From positions 13,393,860-13,457,859 of the forward strand of contig JAGGNK010006448.1 of NCBI GenBank assembly GCA_017590115.1: a DNA stretch of 64,000 nt. The letters run 5' to 3'. The stretch is from Montifringilla adamsi (lineage: Eukaryota; Chordata; Aves; Passeriformes; Passeridae). Below, in pieces: positions 38,179 through 49,985 of this stretch. The notes under the pieces are model-generated. The model saw only the letters and a program-made list of their open reading frames with translations. It searched no databases and had not been told where the DNA came from. Every line of letters begins with the position of its first letter. Position 1 is the first letter of the stretch. The position numbers were made by a program, and so were the translations under genes.

Positions 38179-41100
38179 AAAACCAATAAAAATGTTTTAC
38201 AAACCTAGAACTGAAAGGTCAGTCATGGACTTCATAATTTTCTCAGTCCGTCATCAGATTGAGAGCACAAAGTTATTAGATCAAAAGAATAACTACACTT
38301 AACAAAATTCACTATCTGCTTGTCAGTGAATAAACACATCCTGCGTTCACAATAAGACTGCAATGATAATAAACCTCTGCTAAAGATAGCTAAAATACAG
38401 AGCCTGATTTGAGTTTCCACCTAAGCCAATACTGAAACAGAAGATACAGGTTAAGATATATAGACTACAATATGACAAATGAAAGAGATTATTTTGTTAT
38501 ACAGAAATTATGAAGCAAATTTTTAAGTTCCTCCTGTACAAAATTAAAGATACTTGATGCCCTCCATTAATACAGTAAACTGTCACTAAGCGTACTTAAT
38601 TAAAAGATATAATAACTACTAGCAGTAAAAGAACAGACTTGATGAACAGATGGATCCAGATATATTTTGACTTAAATTTCTTGGTATTTTGACAAGATAA
38701 ATAAAGGTAAATATAAACAAGAAGAGGAGGGAGAGGAATAACCAGCCAGTCAGTATATCTCAGTAGGATGTCTTATACTAGAAAGATGGAAAAACCACTA
38801 TCAAATCCTTTTCTTTCTCTGCTCACCTGCTTGTCTTCTCAAAGATGTTTTGTTTCTGTTAAGCAGGTTTCCTGAGGCTTCCCGTAACCACTTACATATT
38901 CACCTGAGACATTAATCATGCCTGGAACCCAAATAATGAAGTAAGGTCCACTACGTTAGTACAGTTGAACCAAAAGAAATAAATCATTAACCTGTAATAT
39001 AATTTAAATCTCTTAAAGGTTGATTTTCTTTTATGCTCACTCTCTCTTGAATCGGACCCCTGCTAGAGATAACAGTTAAGAGAACTGTTTCTATCTACAG
39101 AGCCCACAGAAGGCAGAGATTCTTCTCTCTGAGCCCTTCATATCACCTTCCCTTTGGGCACTCTCCCCAACCAGACAGTCCCTGAGTATGTAACTTTGTG
39201 TTACTTATCATGTCTGAAATGAGCTTCAGAAAGCTTCAGTAAGATTTGGCCTGTGGCTGGATTCATATCCTGAAAGTTTTCATAGCAGGTGTATTTGAAC
39301 TACATCACAGCAAGGACTGCAGCCTTGGAGCAGGTTAGTGGTTTGATGCGTGAAATGTCTACGTGCATGGTAAGCATCCTGCTGGGATTTACTCCCTATG
39401 TAATTTTCAGCTAAGGCAAAATCAAGCCTGGGGCTCCACTCCATAAACTGTGTTGAAACATTCCTCTCCATTCATATAGTTTCTCAGTTATTTATACACT
39501 TTAGTAATACAGTGCAGGGTCAATGCAATCTCATCAAAATTAAATTTAGCTGTTCTCCTATGCACATCCCATCCTAATACTTACCAAGCATGATCTCTGT
39601 ACCTCACAAGCAGCACAGGACTTTCGAAGCACTGCTTCACAGTACATGAAGGCACACTCCATACGTGTGCTGTACTCCATCTCTTCTCAGCAAAAACATC
39701 CTGGAACACTGAGCTCACATTCCTACTTACTCATTCCACAGAAAATCTAAGTTTTTATGGCTTCACTAAAAACCGCCTCAAAGATGATCAACAGCAACTG
39801 ATATACACTCAAACATATCTGAAAGATGACATTCATTCCAAGATTATGTTTTCCACACAGTAATTTTTAATAATCTTTTCCCCTCAATTTCCCTCTGTAG
39901 GCTTGTCCCATCCTCTTCAGAGTTCTTATTTTGCCAGAAATAAGTTCGGGCCTAAGATGTTCTTCAAGCCACAGTTTCCCTTGAGCACCTGTGCAGGAAT
40001 GCAATCAGGGGAATAAAGAAATTAATACCTATTATCCTCCTTCTATTCCTGTCAATAAATCCACGACCATCACATCTCAGCTGACAATCATGGCAAGTAT
40101 ATTTTTTTTCATCCCTCATCTGATCATCTGCACCAAATTACTATCGCTGAAAACTCTTTTCTTCAGTTGTCTTGAGTTCATCTACTCACATATTCTGGTG
40201 AGTTTCTCTCAACTAGTCCTACCTTCTGATCTCTGAGATAAAAAACCTGAAACTAGTAATTTTCTCTTAGATTTGTTACTATGGATGCTTATGTTATCAA
40301 GCTCCTTCTCTAGACTCCTAACATTTCCCCTTTTTTTTCCCCACGAGCTTTTCACAAAACCCATGAAGGAATTTCCATTTTTCCTCAAGTTAAAACACTA
40401 ACAAGAACCATTGTAGAATAATGTCCTCGCAGTCCTGGTGAGGTAGGTTGGCTAAATCCCCCCAATGACTACATATTCCAGCACTCATTCCACATATTGC
40501 CATCATACAATTTTTAATACAAAAAGGAGAAAATACATAAAAACAGAGGCCAAAAGAATGTCATCACAAAAGGGAGGCAAGAGTTAGGCAGGAGGACATC
40601 ACTAGGTCTACCTGTCATTCAAAACCACTGCAAACACCATTCCTTTAACAGAAAACCAGAATAAGACCCTTATTTCTCACTCACTACTTACAATTTCACT
40701 TCCAAGACCATTTTTCTCAGCCATGTTTTGAAGAAAATTTGTTTGTTTCTATTTTTCTTCAAGCTTTCAGTACTACTGTATATGCGGACTGGGCTTCTGA
40801 TCGAAAATGATCTAACTTTTTACCTTTGATTTCTAGAGAAATTCACACATTCTGAGATCCAACCAAGAATAAAACTGTTGTTTACAGAACTTGCGGTGCA
40901 CAGAATCCATAGGCAATTAAAATGACATACTGATTTCAGTGGTAAAATTCAGTGTCCATAGCCTAGCCTAGTTTGATGTGCAAATTACACAACAAACACT
41001 TGGGTTCAATTAAATGGATGCAGAAAGAATGCTATAAACAGTCTTTGATGAGCCAGAGGGTAGCATTCACTTTCATTTAATTTCTTACGGCTCAGAATCC

Positions 41101-41626
41101 AGGGTGGTCACTCAGGCTTCACCATTTGGTGTAAAGAGATGTGAGGTCCATCTCTTGTCAGCAACTACAAATGAAACACAACATTTCAAACACAAGTCTG
41201 TCATCTTGGGAAGCAGACTAAAGAAGGGAGCAGTGCTGAGGCACACACTCATGATTCTTATCAGTACCACATGTCAGCAGAAACAATAAAACCTTAACTA
41301 TTGAAAGTCCTGCACACAAACCAGCCTGCCCACCAGAAGGCAAAACGTACTAACTTGACATATTTCACAAGGTGTGTAGACAACATTTAGTAACTGAGAT
41401 GCAAAGGTGCCAGCAGAGGTACAGGATGAAATCCAGGATACCACAGAATGAGTCAAGTTGGAAGTGTTATATTTGCCCAATTATCCCATCATAAAAGAAA
41501 CCCAACGAAATTAAAAGTAGCAGCAATTTTAATGAAGTAGTTTAAAAGCATATAAAATTGAATACACTCAAAATATTGACAATATAATTTGATTATGGTA
41601 AGGAATAATTGTGGTTCTGATAATAG

Positions 41627-42140
41627 TGCATAAGAAAAAATAATTGCGCAGACTACGCACGGGGTACGGAGGGCAGGGCTTGACCCCCGTCACCTCACGT
41701 ACAAACTGCCAAGCCCAAAATTTCCCTTTTTATACTGTATGTCATGACCATCTCCTCCCATTTTCGATTCGTCACACTTTGTATCTCCACCCTCATTATC
41801 ACCTTTACCACGCATGCTCCACCACTCTTTTAGGTGGTCGCACCACTCTTTGGGGGTTGTCCCCAATGAAGGCCTCTCCTCTTCCTCGATGTCCTTTGAT
41901 TCACCTTTTGGATCACACATGCACACCAAGCTGGTATAATGTAAGCCAAAGCTAATATAATATAAGCCAATATTATGTTCTAGCACCAAAGCAATAAATC
42001 TCATATAATTAACATTTTCTCGATGTCCAACCAAATTTTCCGCTCTTCCAACTAAATTTAGTAATAGTTATCTCTTGCTTCTTCCTGTTCTGAACATCTG
42101 CAGGAGAAGGGGGGAGCCCCTCCTCTCCCTCTTTTGGCAT
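41627..42140 (-). mobile_element. LTR-like element of an endogenous retrovirus (tentative)
   Basis: Read on the minus strand, the segment has a polypurine run at 42117-42135, then about 390 bp and a TATA box (TATAAAAAG, + strand 41726-41734). A GC-rich start-site region follows, with CpG-bearing sequence to about 41645. This order (polypurine tract, U3, TATA, R/U5) fits the 3' part of an endogenous retrovirus. I did not find target duplications or a clear TG..CA border, and no retroviral gene is recognisable. An open frame of 114 codons crosses the U3-like part; I do not recognise its product. Confidence 0.45.
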
Positions 42141-42309
42141 TACACTTTTAACTGTTTAATTATTTCCAAATATTAATTACTGTATCAATATTGATTACAG
42201 TTTCAATTTTATCAGCATGAGTCACACCTATTTATTACAAAAGGGACCACAGTGGGTTACAGGTCTCACCTCCCTGCTCAAGCAGCATTATCCTAGGGCA
42301 CATTTCACA

Positions 42310-42585
42310 GGATTACAACCAGATGGTTTTGGAGTATCCACAGTGAGGGAGACTCCACAACCTCTCTGGTCAATCTGTTCCAGTGCTTGGTCACCTGCAC
42401 AGTAACGAAATTCATCCTTATGTTTAGGTGGAACTTCCTGTGCACCAGTCTCTGCCCATGTCCTATTGCTCAGCACCACTGAGCAGAACCTGGATCCATC
42501 CTTTTGGCACTCTCCTTTCAATACTTACAGACACTGATGAGGTCCTCTCTTCTCGATGTCTCTTCTCCAGGCTAAATAGGACCAG
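42310..42585 (-). mobile_element. CR1 LINE fragment
   Basis: A reverse-oriented CR1 with GGGAGACTCCACAACCTCTC, CAATCTGTTCCAGTGCTTGG, GGTGGAACTTCCTGTGCACC and a final TCTTCTCCAGGCTAAATAGG. These are standard CR1 3' blocks. The 3' terminal tail is missing or unrecognisable. Confidence 0.88.
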
Positions 42586-43049
42586 ATATGGAGAGATACA
42601 AAAGAGAAACTATACAAGATTTGAGTCTAGATCAGGTGTAAAAAAAGTATTTTGGAGACGAGAGAAGTCTTTTATACTACCATTCCAAACCACTATTTAA
42701 ACTGTGTATGATATTTTCACTAGGAAGTAACACAATGCCAACAAACATTCCTAACACTTCAGGAATACTAAGTAAACAGCAAGACTTCCAGACATATGAT
42801 GAGAAATTACTATCTGCATCAGCTTCCTCAATAAAAGGAGGGCTACAACCCTGACTGCTGTTGGAGCCAAGACATAGCCAGAAGTGCAGCACAGCAGTCA
42901 AGATGATACTGTTTGGGATCCGTGTTTCCTCTGACATCTCAATGATTTACCTTACACATCCTTACCTTAACTCATGAATACACCTTGCTGAACAAAGTAA
43001 GCAGCCAAGGCAGCAAGCACCTGCACTGTATTAATGGGAACACAACCAG

Positions 43050-43585
43050 CAGATTATGGGGAGTGACACTCTCCCTCTACTTGACACTCACTAGACCACA
43101 CCAATAATACTGTACACACTTTGAGGGCCAAAACAAGAAAAATATGGAAAAACTGCAGTGCATTCAGACAGCCATGGGGCAAGAGTACTTGCCTTGTGAA
43201 AAGCAGCTCAGGAACAGCCTTTTAAACTTGAGAAGAGATGAATTTCAACTGATCTAATAGCAGTCTTCCCATACCTGCGGTTATTCAGGAAACACAGCCA
43301 GCGTCTTTACAGCAGTGCACGTTAGAGATGAAAATCAACAGGTATAAATCAAAAAAAGAGAGGCCCCAACTTGATGCAAGGAGAAGGCTTCTCATGATAC
43401 AGACAAAAATTGAAGCACGCTGCCCAGAGGTGTTGTGTAGTCTCTATCCCTATATGTTTTCAAGACATGTTGAATAAAACATTGAGCAACCTGGTCTGGC
43501 CACACAAACAACCTTGCACTGAGTAAGGAGGCTGGATGAGTGACTCCCCAGGTCCCTTCCAACCTGAATTTTGCTGTGATAAAAG
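43050..43585 (+). mobile_element. CR1 LINE 3' fragment
   Basis: A + strand CR1 of about 530 bp runs from a CACTAGACCACACC block through GTGCATTCAGACAGCCATGG, CGCTGCCCAGAGGTGTTGTG and GGCTGGATGAGTGACTCCCC to CAGGTCCCTTCCAACCTGAA and TTTGCTGTGAT. It is one of the longer copies here and clearly diverged. Confidence 0.82.
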
Positions 43586-45154
43586 TTGTGGGCTGCATCA
43601 GACTACACAAAATGAGGGGAGAGAAAGAAGATACAGAGACTTGCAGTTACTCTGGTATTATTTGATAGCACAGTTTTTCAAATTGCAGCTTTATTCTAAT
43701 ACAGCTACTCTCACACAACTGAAGCCTGGCACAGGTGGAGTGATCTCCCTTGCATTTAGTAGCAACCCACAGTACTGGAAAAAAAGCAGTGCTTGAGAGA
43801 AAGGATGAGACAAAGCAACTCTACGTGACCAAGAACTTCTGTCAGAATGTCAGCAATACAATTGTAACTCTGGCTGTTAGTAAAGGTCACGAGCAATTAC
43901 AGTCAAAACACTGCAGAGAGAGGTGGTTATGTAGGTAATTTCAAAGGAAAAGAGGTGTCTTGTAAGACAGAGAAATCAGGAGTGACAGTGATATTGAATA
44001 TGTTTTCTCAAGATGTTAAGAGCAAATAGCTGACACACTCACAGAAATCACAGTGGCCAAGAATCTTAACGTAAAGGCCATTCTTCAACAATACCGTAAT
44101 GGTAAATCAATAGGACATGATATTATCCTGGTACAGCCCATCCTTCTTTAACATTAATTGGAAGCGGGGAAAAGAGAGCTGTATCTGACACGGTCCATAA
44201 AATGTAATTAAACCTTTGCAGTGAAAAAGAGCAGAAAATTCTGGATAGCTAGGGATTCTGGGTTAAGAACAGTGATTTACTACTGCCTGAATAGCTCAAT
44301 TTCTAAAGAAAAAAGGTATTAAACATCCTCTTTGGAGAGACAGAATGAAAAGGGGTGTTACATTTGCTAACTCAATGACATGACTAGGTCCATCCATTTT
44401 CCCTGCCTCTTACTCAATTATCTATGCAATAATTACCCTTTCTGTCGGAATACTGCAAAAAATCTATGGAAGATGAGAAAACAAAAGGTAGCAGGAGTTC
44501 ATACAGAAAATGTGTTCTGTTACAGCACATGCTCTCCTCTTAAGCAGTTCATGTCACTTAAAACATCATTCAAGTTTCCCATTAAATTCTACTTAAATCA
44601 AAAGCATTACGAAAATTATTGGACCAGGTTCGAGTTCAAAGAACTTTCAGAGTGTGAGAGACATACAAGAAGACTTGAATAGGAATAGAAAAGTGCATTG
44701 CTCCAAAAATGAATTGACAAAAACTACAGTGAAACGTAGTGTCTTTTTCTTCTACCAACACTAACTATTAATAGCATTCATTACAGAAGAATTAAATTAC
44801 AGAAAAATAATTTGGCTAATCCATTAGAGAGTAAAAGCATACCAGAGCTAGCAGCAGAAGGCAAATGCCACAATGTACCCCCGGAATTTACTCTCTCATT
44901 TCACTCCATGACACCCCCATGACTATACCTTTGTGCCTGCACAATTCACAATGTAGATCAGGCAGTCACATAACCTCATTTCCCTGAAGTTCCCCAAGAA
45001 CAAACACAACCATATAAACAAGAGAAGCAGAACTGGCAAAACCCAGGGTTACATGAGCAGTCAGATGAAAGTAATTTTCAAGAGGAAACTTCCTTTAAAA
45101 TAGACAGCTGGGTTACTATTGGGAGTTATGAGAATGGAGAGACAGACTTGGAGG

Positions 45155-45240
45155 AATGTTGGTTGGATGGGACCTGTGAAGGTCACCTAGCCCAGCCTCC
45201 CACTCAGAGCAGGGCTAAAGCCAATGCTAGATGACACTTT
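45155..45240 (-). mobile_element. CR1 LINE 3' fragment (short)
   Basis: A short reverse-oriented CR1 piece with GTTGGATGGGACCTGTGAAG, GTCACCTAGCCCAGCCTCCC and CAGAGCAGGGCTAAAGCCAA. This is the end block of CR1 read in reverse. Confidence 0.8.
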
Positions 45241-46525
45241 CCAAGGGAAGAGGCTGTGCTCAGCAGAACAGTGGGTGGCAGAGACAGCAGGATACCTGCT
45301 GCAAACCAGGCCTTGCTTGTGCCCTCTACTCTCCAGAGGCACCTAGATTTCCATGTCAAACATCAGCCAAGGAAAGCATGAAATGACACGGGAAGCCTTT
45401 CTAAAGGATGAAAAGGAGACACTGCAGTAAATAAAGCACTCCAAACAATATTTCTATGCTGAGTGATAGGAGAAAATGAGCAACAGAGTACTCTAATCAA
45501 ACGTATACAGTCACCAAAAAGAAAAGCTAAAAGGAGTAGATGACATGACACGTACCAACAACATGACACGCTTTCTTCAGTGATGGAGCGAAGCTGTGTT
45601 CAGTATTCCAGTATTCTCAAAACAAACTCATGAACAAGCTCAAAGAAACTTGCTTGCAAAGCTGATGGCAGAAAACCACGCTAATTTGGAAAGTGAGGAG
45701 CAAACAGGCTGCAAGAACCCCAGGAAAATGAAGTGTGATGAACATATCAAGTAGTTACTATTTGTCAGCAGTCGGGTACAGATTTAAAAACATTAGCAAT
45801 GCATGGAAAGGCGATTTTTGGTTTTGTTTAACATGTAACCTCTTTGAAAATTCAGGTTTTGAGACAGACAGTAAAAGAGACATCTGTTCTGTTTAGCATT
45901 TATTTAATCATGGCAGGAAAAAGCTGTTCTACACTTAGGTAACAAGACATGTCAGTGTTCATATGACTTTGGCAGCTACGATAGAGTGAGGGCAGGAGAT
46001 GAGTGCCAGTTAAATATACTGCCGAGACAGTCTAAGTTTTTAAGATTTCTCTCAAGAGGATGAGAGAAGAATGATGGAAATTTGCCCATGTTTTGTTCAG
46101 AGATGTGAAATTTAATGCGTCTGTAATGGCCTTTGTCACACAATGAACAACTTTAATTGCCAAGAAATTGCTTTTCCAGGTTGACTGCCCACTTAAGCTG
46201 GAGAGTATATAAAATAAACCCATTCCTTACAGAGTTCTACATGAAGCAACTTGGTCATGGAGATATTTACAGTTGTGCCACTGTATGTTCAGCTCTATAG
46301 AAGTTGCTACCTTGATATTTTCAAAGCATAGCAAAAATTACAGAAGCAGCAAATTAAAAAATACCTGAAGCAAAAAATGAGGAAGTTAATTGTCTGGAAT
46401 TAACACAGATAAAACGAAATGAACCTTAACCCAAACCCAAAAAGACTTTGTAACTCTATAATGGAAAAGGATACAGAACAGGTGGGGGATGAAAGTATAG
46501 CAAAATGAAAAACCAAGGCGAATTG

Positions 46526-46542
46526 AAAAAAAAAAAAAAAAG
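46526..46542. repeat. Poly(A) tract
   Basis: A run of about 16 A residues followed by GACCCCCC. No retroposed source is visible. Confidence 0.6.
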
Positions 46543-46617
46543 ACCCCCCAAACATTCTAGTCCAAGCAATGCAGGAAAAGTAAGTTAGTGCTCTGAAATG
46601 CTATCTTGTAAGGATAT

Positions 46618-46706
46618 ACAGTCATGGAATGGTTTGGGTTGGAAGGGGCCTTAAACCATGTAATTTCAATCCCCACCGTGGGCAGGGGCACCTGCTGCTA
46701 AACCCT
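46618..46706 (-). mobile_element. CR1 LINE 3' fragment (short)
   Basis: A reverse CR1 terminus begins CAGTCATGGAATGGTTTGGG. It runs through TTGGAAGGGGCCTTAAACCA and GGGCAGGGGCACCTGCTGCT. The copy stops about 130 bp before the CpG island. Confidence 0.88.
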
Positions 46707-47067
46707 GCGTCTATGAAACCTGAACTCTTTCCTTTCTCTTTTCCCTCTAGTTTAGGTATTGGTTCTTCAAACACACATCATAACCCATTACAAGGGCAAA
46801 GGTAAGTTACTAAAAGGAATATTTGGATCACAATGAACACTTCCGTTTGGAGGATGCGCCCGACCACCTTGACAGGTCCAGCTGCGGGGACAGCCCTCCC
46901 AGCACTCCGCTGTATCACCACGGGCCGCGCCTCGCACACTGCGGCGCTGCTGCGCCCTTGTCCCGGCCGGGAGCCCCGAGCCGCCTGCCGGGCCCCCGCC
47001 GCCGGCAGGGCCGGGCCGGCTCCCACGTGGCTTTCGGAGCGCGGCCCGGGCCGCAGTGTGCTCCTGG

Positions 47068-47136
47068 CAGGGCGCTCCCGGCAGCGCCGCACCGCCGGCA
47101 GAGCTCCCGGCAGGGCCGCACCGCCGGCAGAGCCCC
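47068..47136. repeat. GC-rich tandem repeat, ~30-bp unit
   Basis: A unit of 29-31 bp beginning CAG and ending CCGCACCGCCGG occurs at 47068-47098 and again at 47099-47127, with a partial third copy to 47136. It lies inside the CpG island. Confidence 0.8.
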
Positions 47137-47275
47137 TGGCCGCCACCGGCCCTCCCGCAGCCCGTGCCGGCACCACCGCTTCCCCTCAGCGCTTCCCCGC
47201 GGCATCACGTGTGGCGAGGGCGGACCGAACCCGGCCCAGCCGCTCCGCCCCGCTCTGCCCGGCGCTCTTCGGGAG

Positions 47276-47281
47276 ACTCAC
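47276..47281 (-). promoter_or_regulatory. GGACT: Candidate donor of the GGACT first exon
   Basis: The minus strand reads CTGGCGT|GTGAGTCTCC, a consensus-like GTGAGT donor inside the CpG island. A first non-coding exon ending at 47282 and splicing to 21554 would match the known GGACT layout. This rests on motif and position only. Confidence 0.4.
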
Positions 47282-48084
47282 ACGCCAGCGCTGCCTCTAC
47301 CGCTCCACTCCCGCCTGCGACCTCCGCCTTCTGCCCGTCTCGGGGCGCCTCTCCGGGGAATAGGCGGCGGGGCGGAGCGGGGCGTGGGGCGGTGCCTGCC
47401 CGCGCTCCCTCCCCTGCGGACGGGGCAGCGCGGGGAGCCCGGGCGCGGGGGTGAGCCGGGGTTGCTGGCCGGAGCCGGCCCTGCTGCCAGAGGGAGGGAT
47501 CGTGCTTGGCGGGAGCGCGGACAGGGCGGCCAGCCGGGCTTGGGGCCGGGAGAGCCGGACACCCCGCGCCCGCTGCCAAAGCGGGAGGAGCGCCCGGCGC
47601 TCCCGGGAAGGGCCGCTCCCGAGGCCGGGGCCTCGCCTGCTGGAGGCCGTAATAAACGTGCGTGAAGCAGTGCAACGTTTGGCAGCCAATCTGGCCTTTA
47701 GAGAACCTTAAAAAAACTCCTTGTTATTTTATAAACGCTGTTGACTACTCTGTAGGAAGGGATTTTGGCTGCAGGCGCAGATTGGTCTTGAGCCTGCTGA
47801 AGCAGGAGTTTTAAACTGAGGGTGCTAAGTGCCTTTCTGTTGGCCACCTTTGCAGGCAGCTCCGAATATTGGCCTAGTCAAGCTTCTTATTTATAACACT
47901 AGTTACCAGCCAGACTCCCTTAAGCTGGCTCCGTAGGGATCAGTTTGTTCTCTACCAAAGCATGTGAAGGTTACACACAGTAAATCACTTCAAAGTAAAT
48001 GCATTGATAGGAGGAATAAGAGTGAGTTATCCTTTTTACTGGTGCTGTAGAAAGGGCCCCGGGGGTCAATTTACCTGGATGGTG

Positions 48085-48715
48085 AATCAGCAGTGCCCTG
48101 GCAACCAGGAGGGCTGAGCATGTCCTGGGGGACATCAGGCACAGCAGCACCAGTGGGCTTGTCCTGCTCTGCTCTGCACTGGAGTGGCCTCACTTTGAAT
48201 ATTGTGTGCAGTTTTTGGTGCCACAATGTAAGGAAGATACTTAACTATTAGAGGGTGTCCAAAGGAAGATTTTGAAGATGGTGAGGAGTCTAGAGGAGAA
48301 GCCGTATGAGGAGCAGTCTGTTCAGCCTGCAAGAGACTGAGGGGAGACCTCACTGCAGTTTACAGTTTCCTCGTGAGGGGAAACAGGGGCAAACACGGAT
48401 CTCTTCTCTGGTGACCAGTGATGGAATCCAAGAGAATGGCCTGAAGCTGTGAAGTTGTGTCAGGGAAGGTTTAAGTTGGACATCAGAAAAAAGGTTTCTC
48501 TACCAAAGGATGGTTGAGCCCTAGAACAGACTCCCCAGAGAACTGGTCACCAGAGAAGTGTCAGGCATCAGCCTGACAAAGTTCAAGAAGTGTTTTGGAC
48601 AAAACCCTTGGGCACACAGTGAGACTCTTGGGGATGGCCCTGTGCATGCAGGGCCTGGAGTTGGACTTGGATGATCCCCATGGATCATCCAACACAGGAT
48701 ATTCTATTATTCTCT
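48085..48715 (+). mobile_element. CR1 LINE 3' fragment (long)
   Basis: A + strand CR1 of about 630 bp with AGGTTTAAGTTGGACATCAG, AACTGGTCACCAGAGAAGTG and GGAGTTGGACTTGGATGATC, ending GATATTCTATTATTCTCTC. The 5' part includes the GGAGTGGCCTCACTTTGAAT and GAGAAGCCGTATGAGGAGCA blocks. It is truncated at the 5' end and has no intact reading frame. Confidence 0.88.
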
Positions 48716-49071
48716 CTGGAGCATACAAGTACCATTCTGTAGCCTGGTTGTTGGGACAGCAGGTGATATTTTGGTGTCAGTTCCTCCTCCTTGACTAGTT
48801 ACTAAGTGGAAGCCAGGTTGTATCTTTTATAGACTCTTCACTTTTTTACCCAATTACCATTCAATAATTCTATTCCACTTATAACACTAGGTAGGATTGT
48901 TGCAAAACAACATATATAAATATGTATATGTAAATATATAGAAAAATTTCCTTAAAAAAGGATGTTCTTTGATGCTTGTTCTTTGTATGCTTTTAAGCCT
49001 AATCAACAAGAAGGGATATTCAATCTGTGAGCAGATAACAGCTAACAAGCAAGATCTAAGTAATGTCCAGG

Positions 49072-49650
49072 TGTTAGAAAAAACAAATTACTTGGTAGAA
49101 TTGTCTTGTTAGGGTTTAGGGCTTGAAATGCTTCAGTGATCTCAGATCTAGGGGAAGGTTAACAAAGCTTGGGAAGGAAGATGTACCACTGATAGTGGAC
49201 ACAAAGAATGTGGAATTTGCAGGCCATAAAGACATCTGTCAGAACTCCCAAGATAAAATAGGAGCTAATAAACCAACCCAGTGATTGTGCTGCAATCAGC
49301 TCTGACTGGGTAAATTATAATTCCATCAGGGGGAGATTGTGACCACCAGCTCACAGACCACCAACTCAAGAAACCTGCCAACCCCAAAGAAGAGAAAGAC
49401 TGAGCACAGGACTAATTAGCATGAGAAGCAAGAGACTCATTAACCAATAAAAGAACACCAGTTAATAAGAGAACTATGTAACTTCTAGCCAAGGAACACT
49501 AATTCCTTTGTTTGCTAAATTCTATAAATAGTAAAAAGTTCTGATTGTGTAAAAGTTCTTATTGTGTAATTTGTGCAATACCACTGATTGTGCAACTCTG
49601 AAATAAATAATCAATGTCTCTCTTAAGTGTGTCATTATTGACTTGTTGCA
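49072..49650 (+). mobile_element. LTR-like element, probably a solo LTR (tentative)
   Basis: The segment begins TGTTAG and shows a promoter-to-poly(A) order typical of a long terminal repeat. CTATAAATAG lies at 49522-49531, then a start-site region with repeated ATTGTGTAA/ATTGTGCAA words. AATAAA follows at 49602-49607, only 75 nt after the TATA box, then a T/G-rich stretch. No gag, pol or env-like sequence adjoins it. I could not find matching target duplications, so the borders are approximate. Confidence 0.5.
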
Positions 49651-49985
49651 CACTGGGTAAAAAATCCGATTTTGGCAGAGGAGGTTGCTCAGCATTTGAG
49701 GCAGTAGCTCCTGCTTTCTCTATGTTATCATTTTAGAGACTGAATGAATTATTTAAGTATTCCATTGCTTTCTTCAGGTGCTGCTTCTTGTTTGTTTGTT
49801 TAGGCGCACACATTTAACATCAATAGACTCGTGCTGAATCAAGATTTTGAACTGTTACTTTATGAGGAAGACTGTCCCAGTCGTAGTCTGCCAGGCCATT
49901 AGGTTTTCTTCCTAGCTTGTAGCAGAACCCTGAATCAAAAACTTACTACAAAAATAAACACCACTGTCACAATTAAAATCTATGC

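Larger units (their letters stand above)
21576..46820 (-). other. GGACT: Presumed long 5' intron(s) of GGACT
   Basis: This 25-kb stretch holds no coding exon I can support. It lies between the GGACT acceptor and the CpG island that probably contains its promoter. Human GGACT also spans tens of kilobases with its promoter on the TMTC4 side. The part below 28.7 kb has no recognised interspersed repeat. The part above holds CR1 fragments, an LTR-like element, small tandem repeats and low-complexity tracts, listed separately. Unlisted stretches (24.7-28.7, 31.2-33.1, 33.7-36.6, 36.8-41.6 and 43.6-45.1 kb) show nothing I recognise beyond the simple tracts given. Confidence 0.55.
46840..47690 (-). 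promoter_or_regulatory. GGACT: CpG island; probable GGACT promoter
   Basis: About 850 bp are extremely GC-rich and full of CG dinucleotides, in contrast to AT-rich flanks. A cluster of GC boxes (GGCGGGGCGG type) lies at 47366-47395. Vertebrate GGACT is transcribed away from TMTC4 with a distant non-coding first exon. The GGACT coding exon has an acceptor 17 nt before the ATG. This is the only CpG island between that exon and TMTC4, so it is the best candidate for the promoter and first exon. Transcription could be bidirectional. Open frames on both strands here (up to 280 codons) are products of base composition. Confidence 0.75.

Noticed and set aside
41644..41955. A 103-codon + strand frame
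   Set aside because: It is antisense to the LTR-like element, and its residues do not resemble any family I know.
44627..44637. GGTTCGAGTTC, close to a tRNA B box
   Set aside because: No A box at the right distance and no cloverleaf can be drawn from the surrounding 80 bases.
46823..47665. A 280-codon + strand open frame, and several minus-strand frames over 90 codons
   Set aside because: They lie entirely in the CpG island, are Pro/Arg/Ala/Gly-rich and overlap in many frames. High GC depletes stop codons, so they need no coding explanation.
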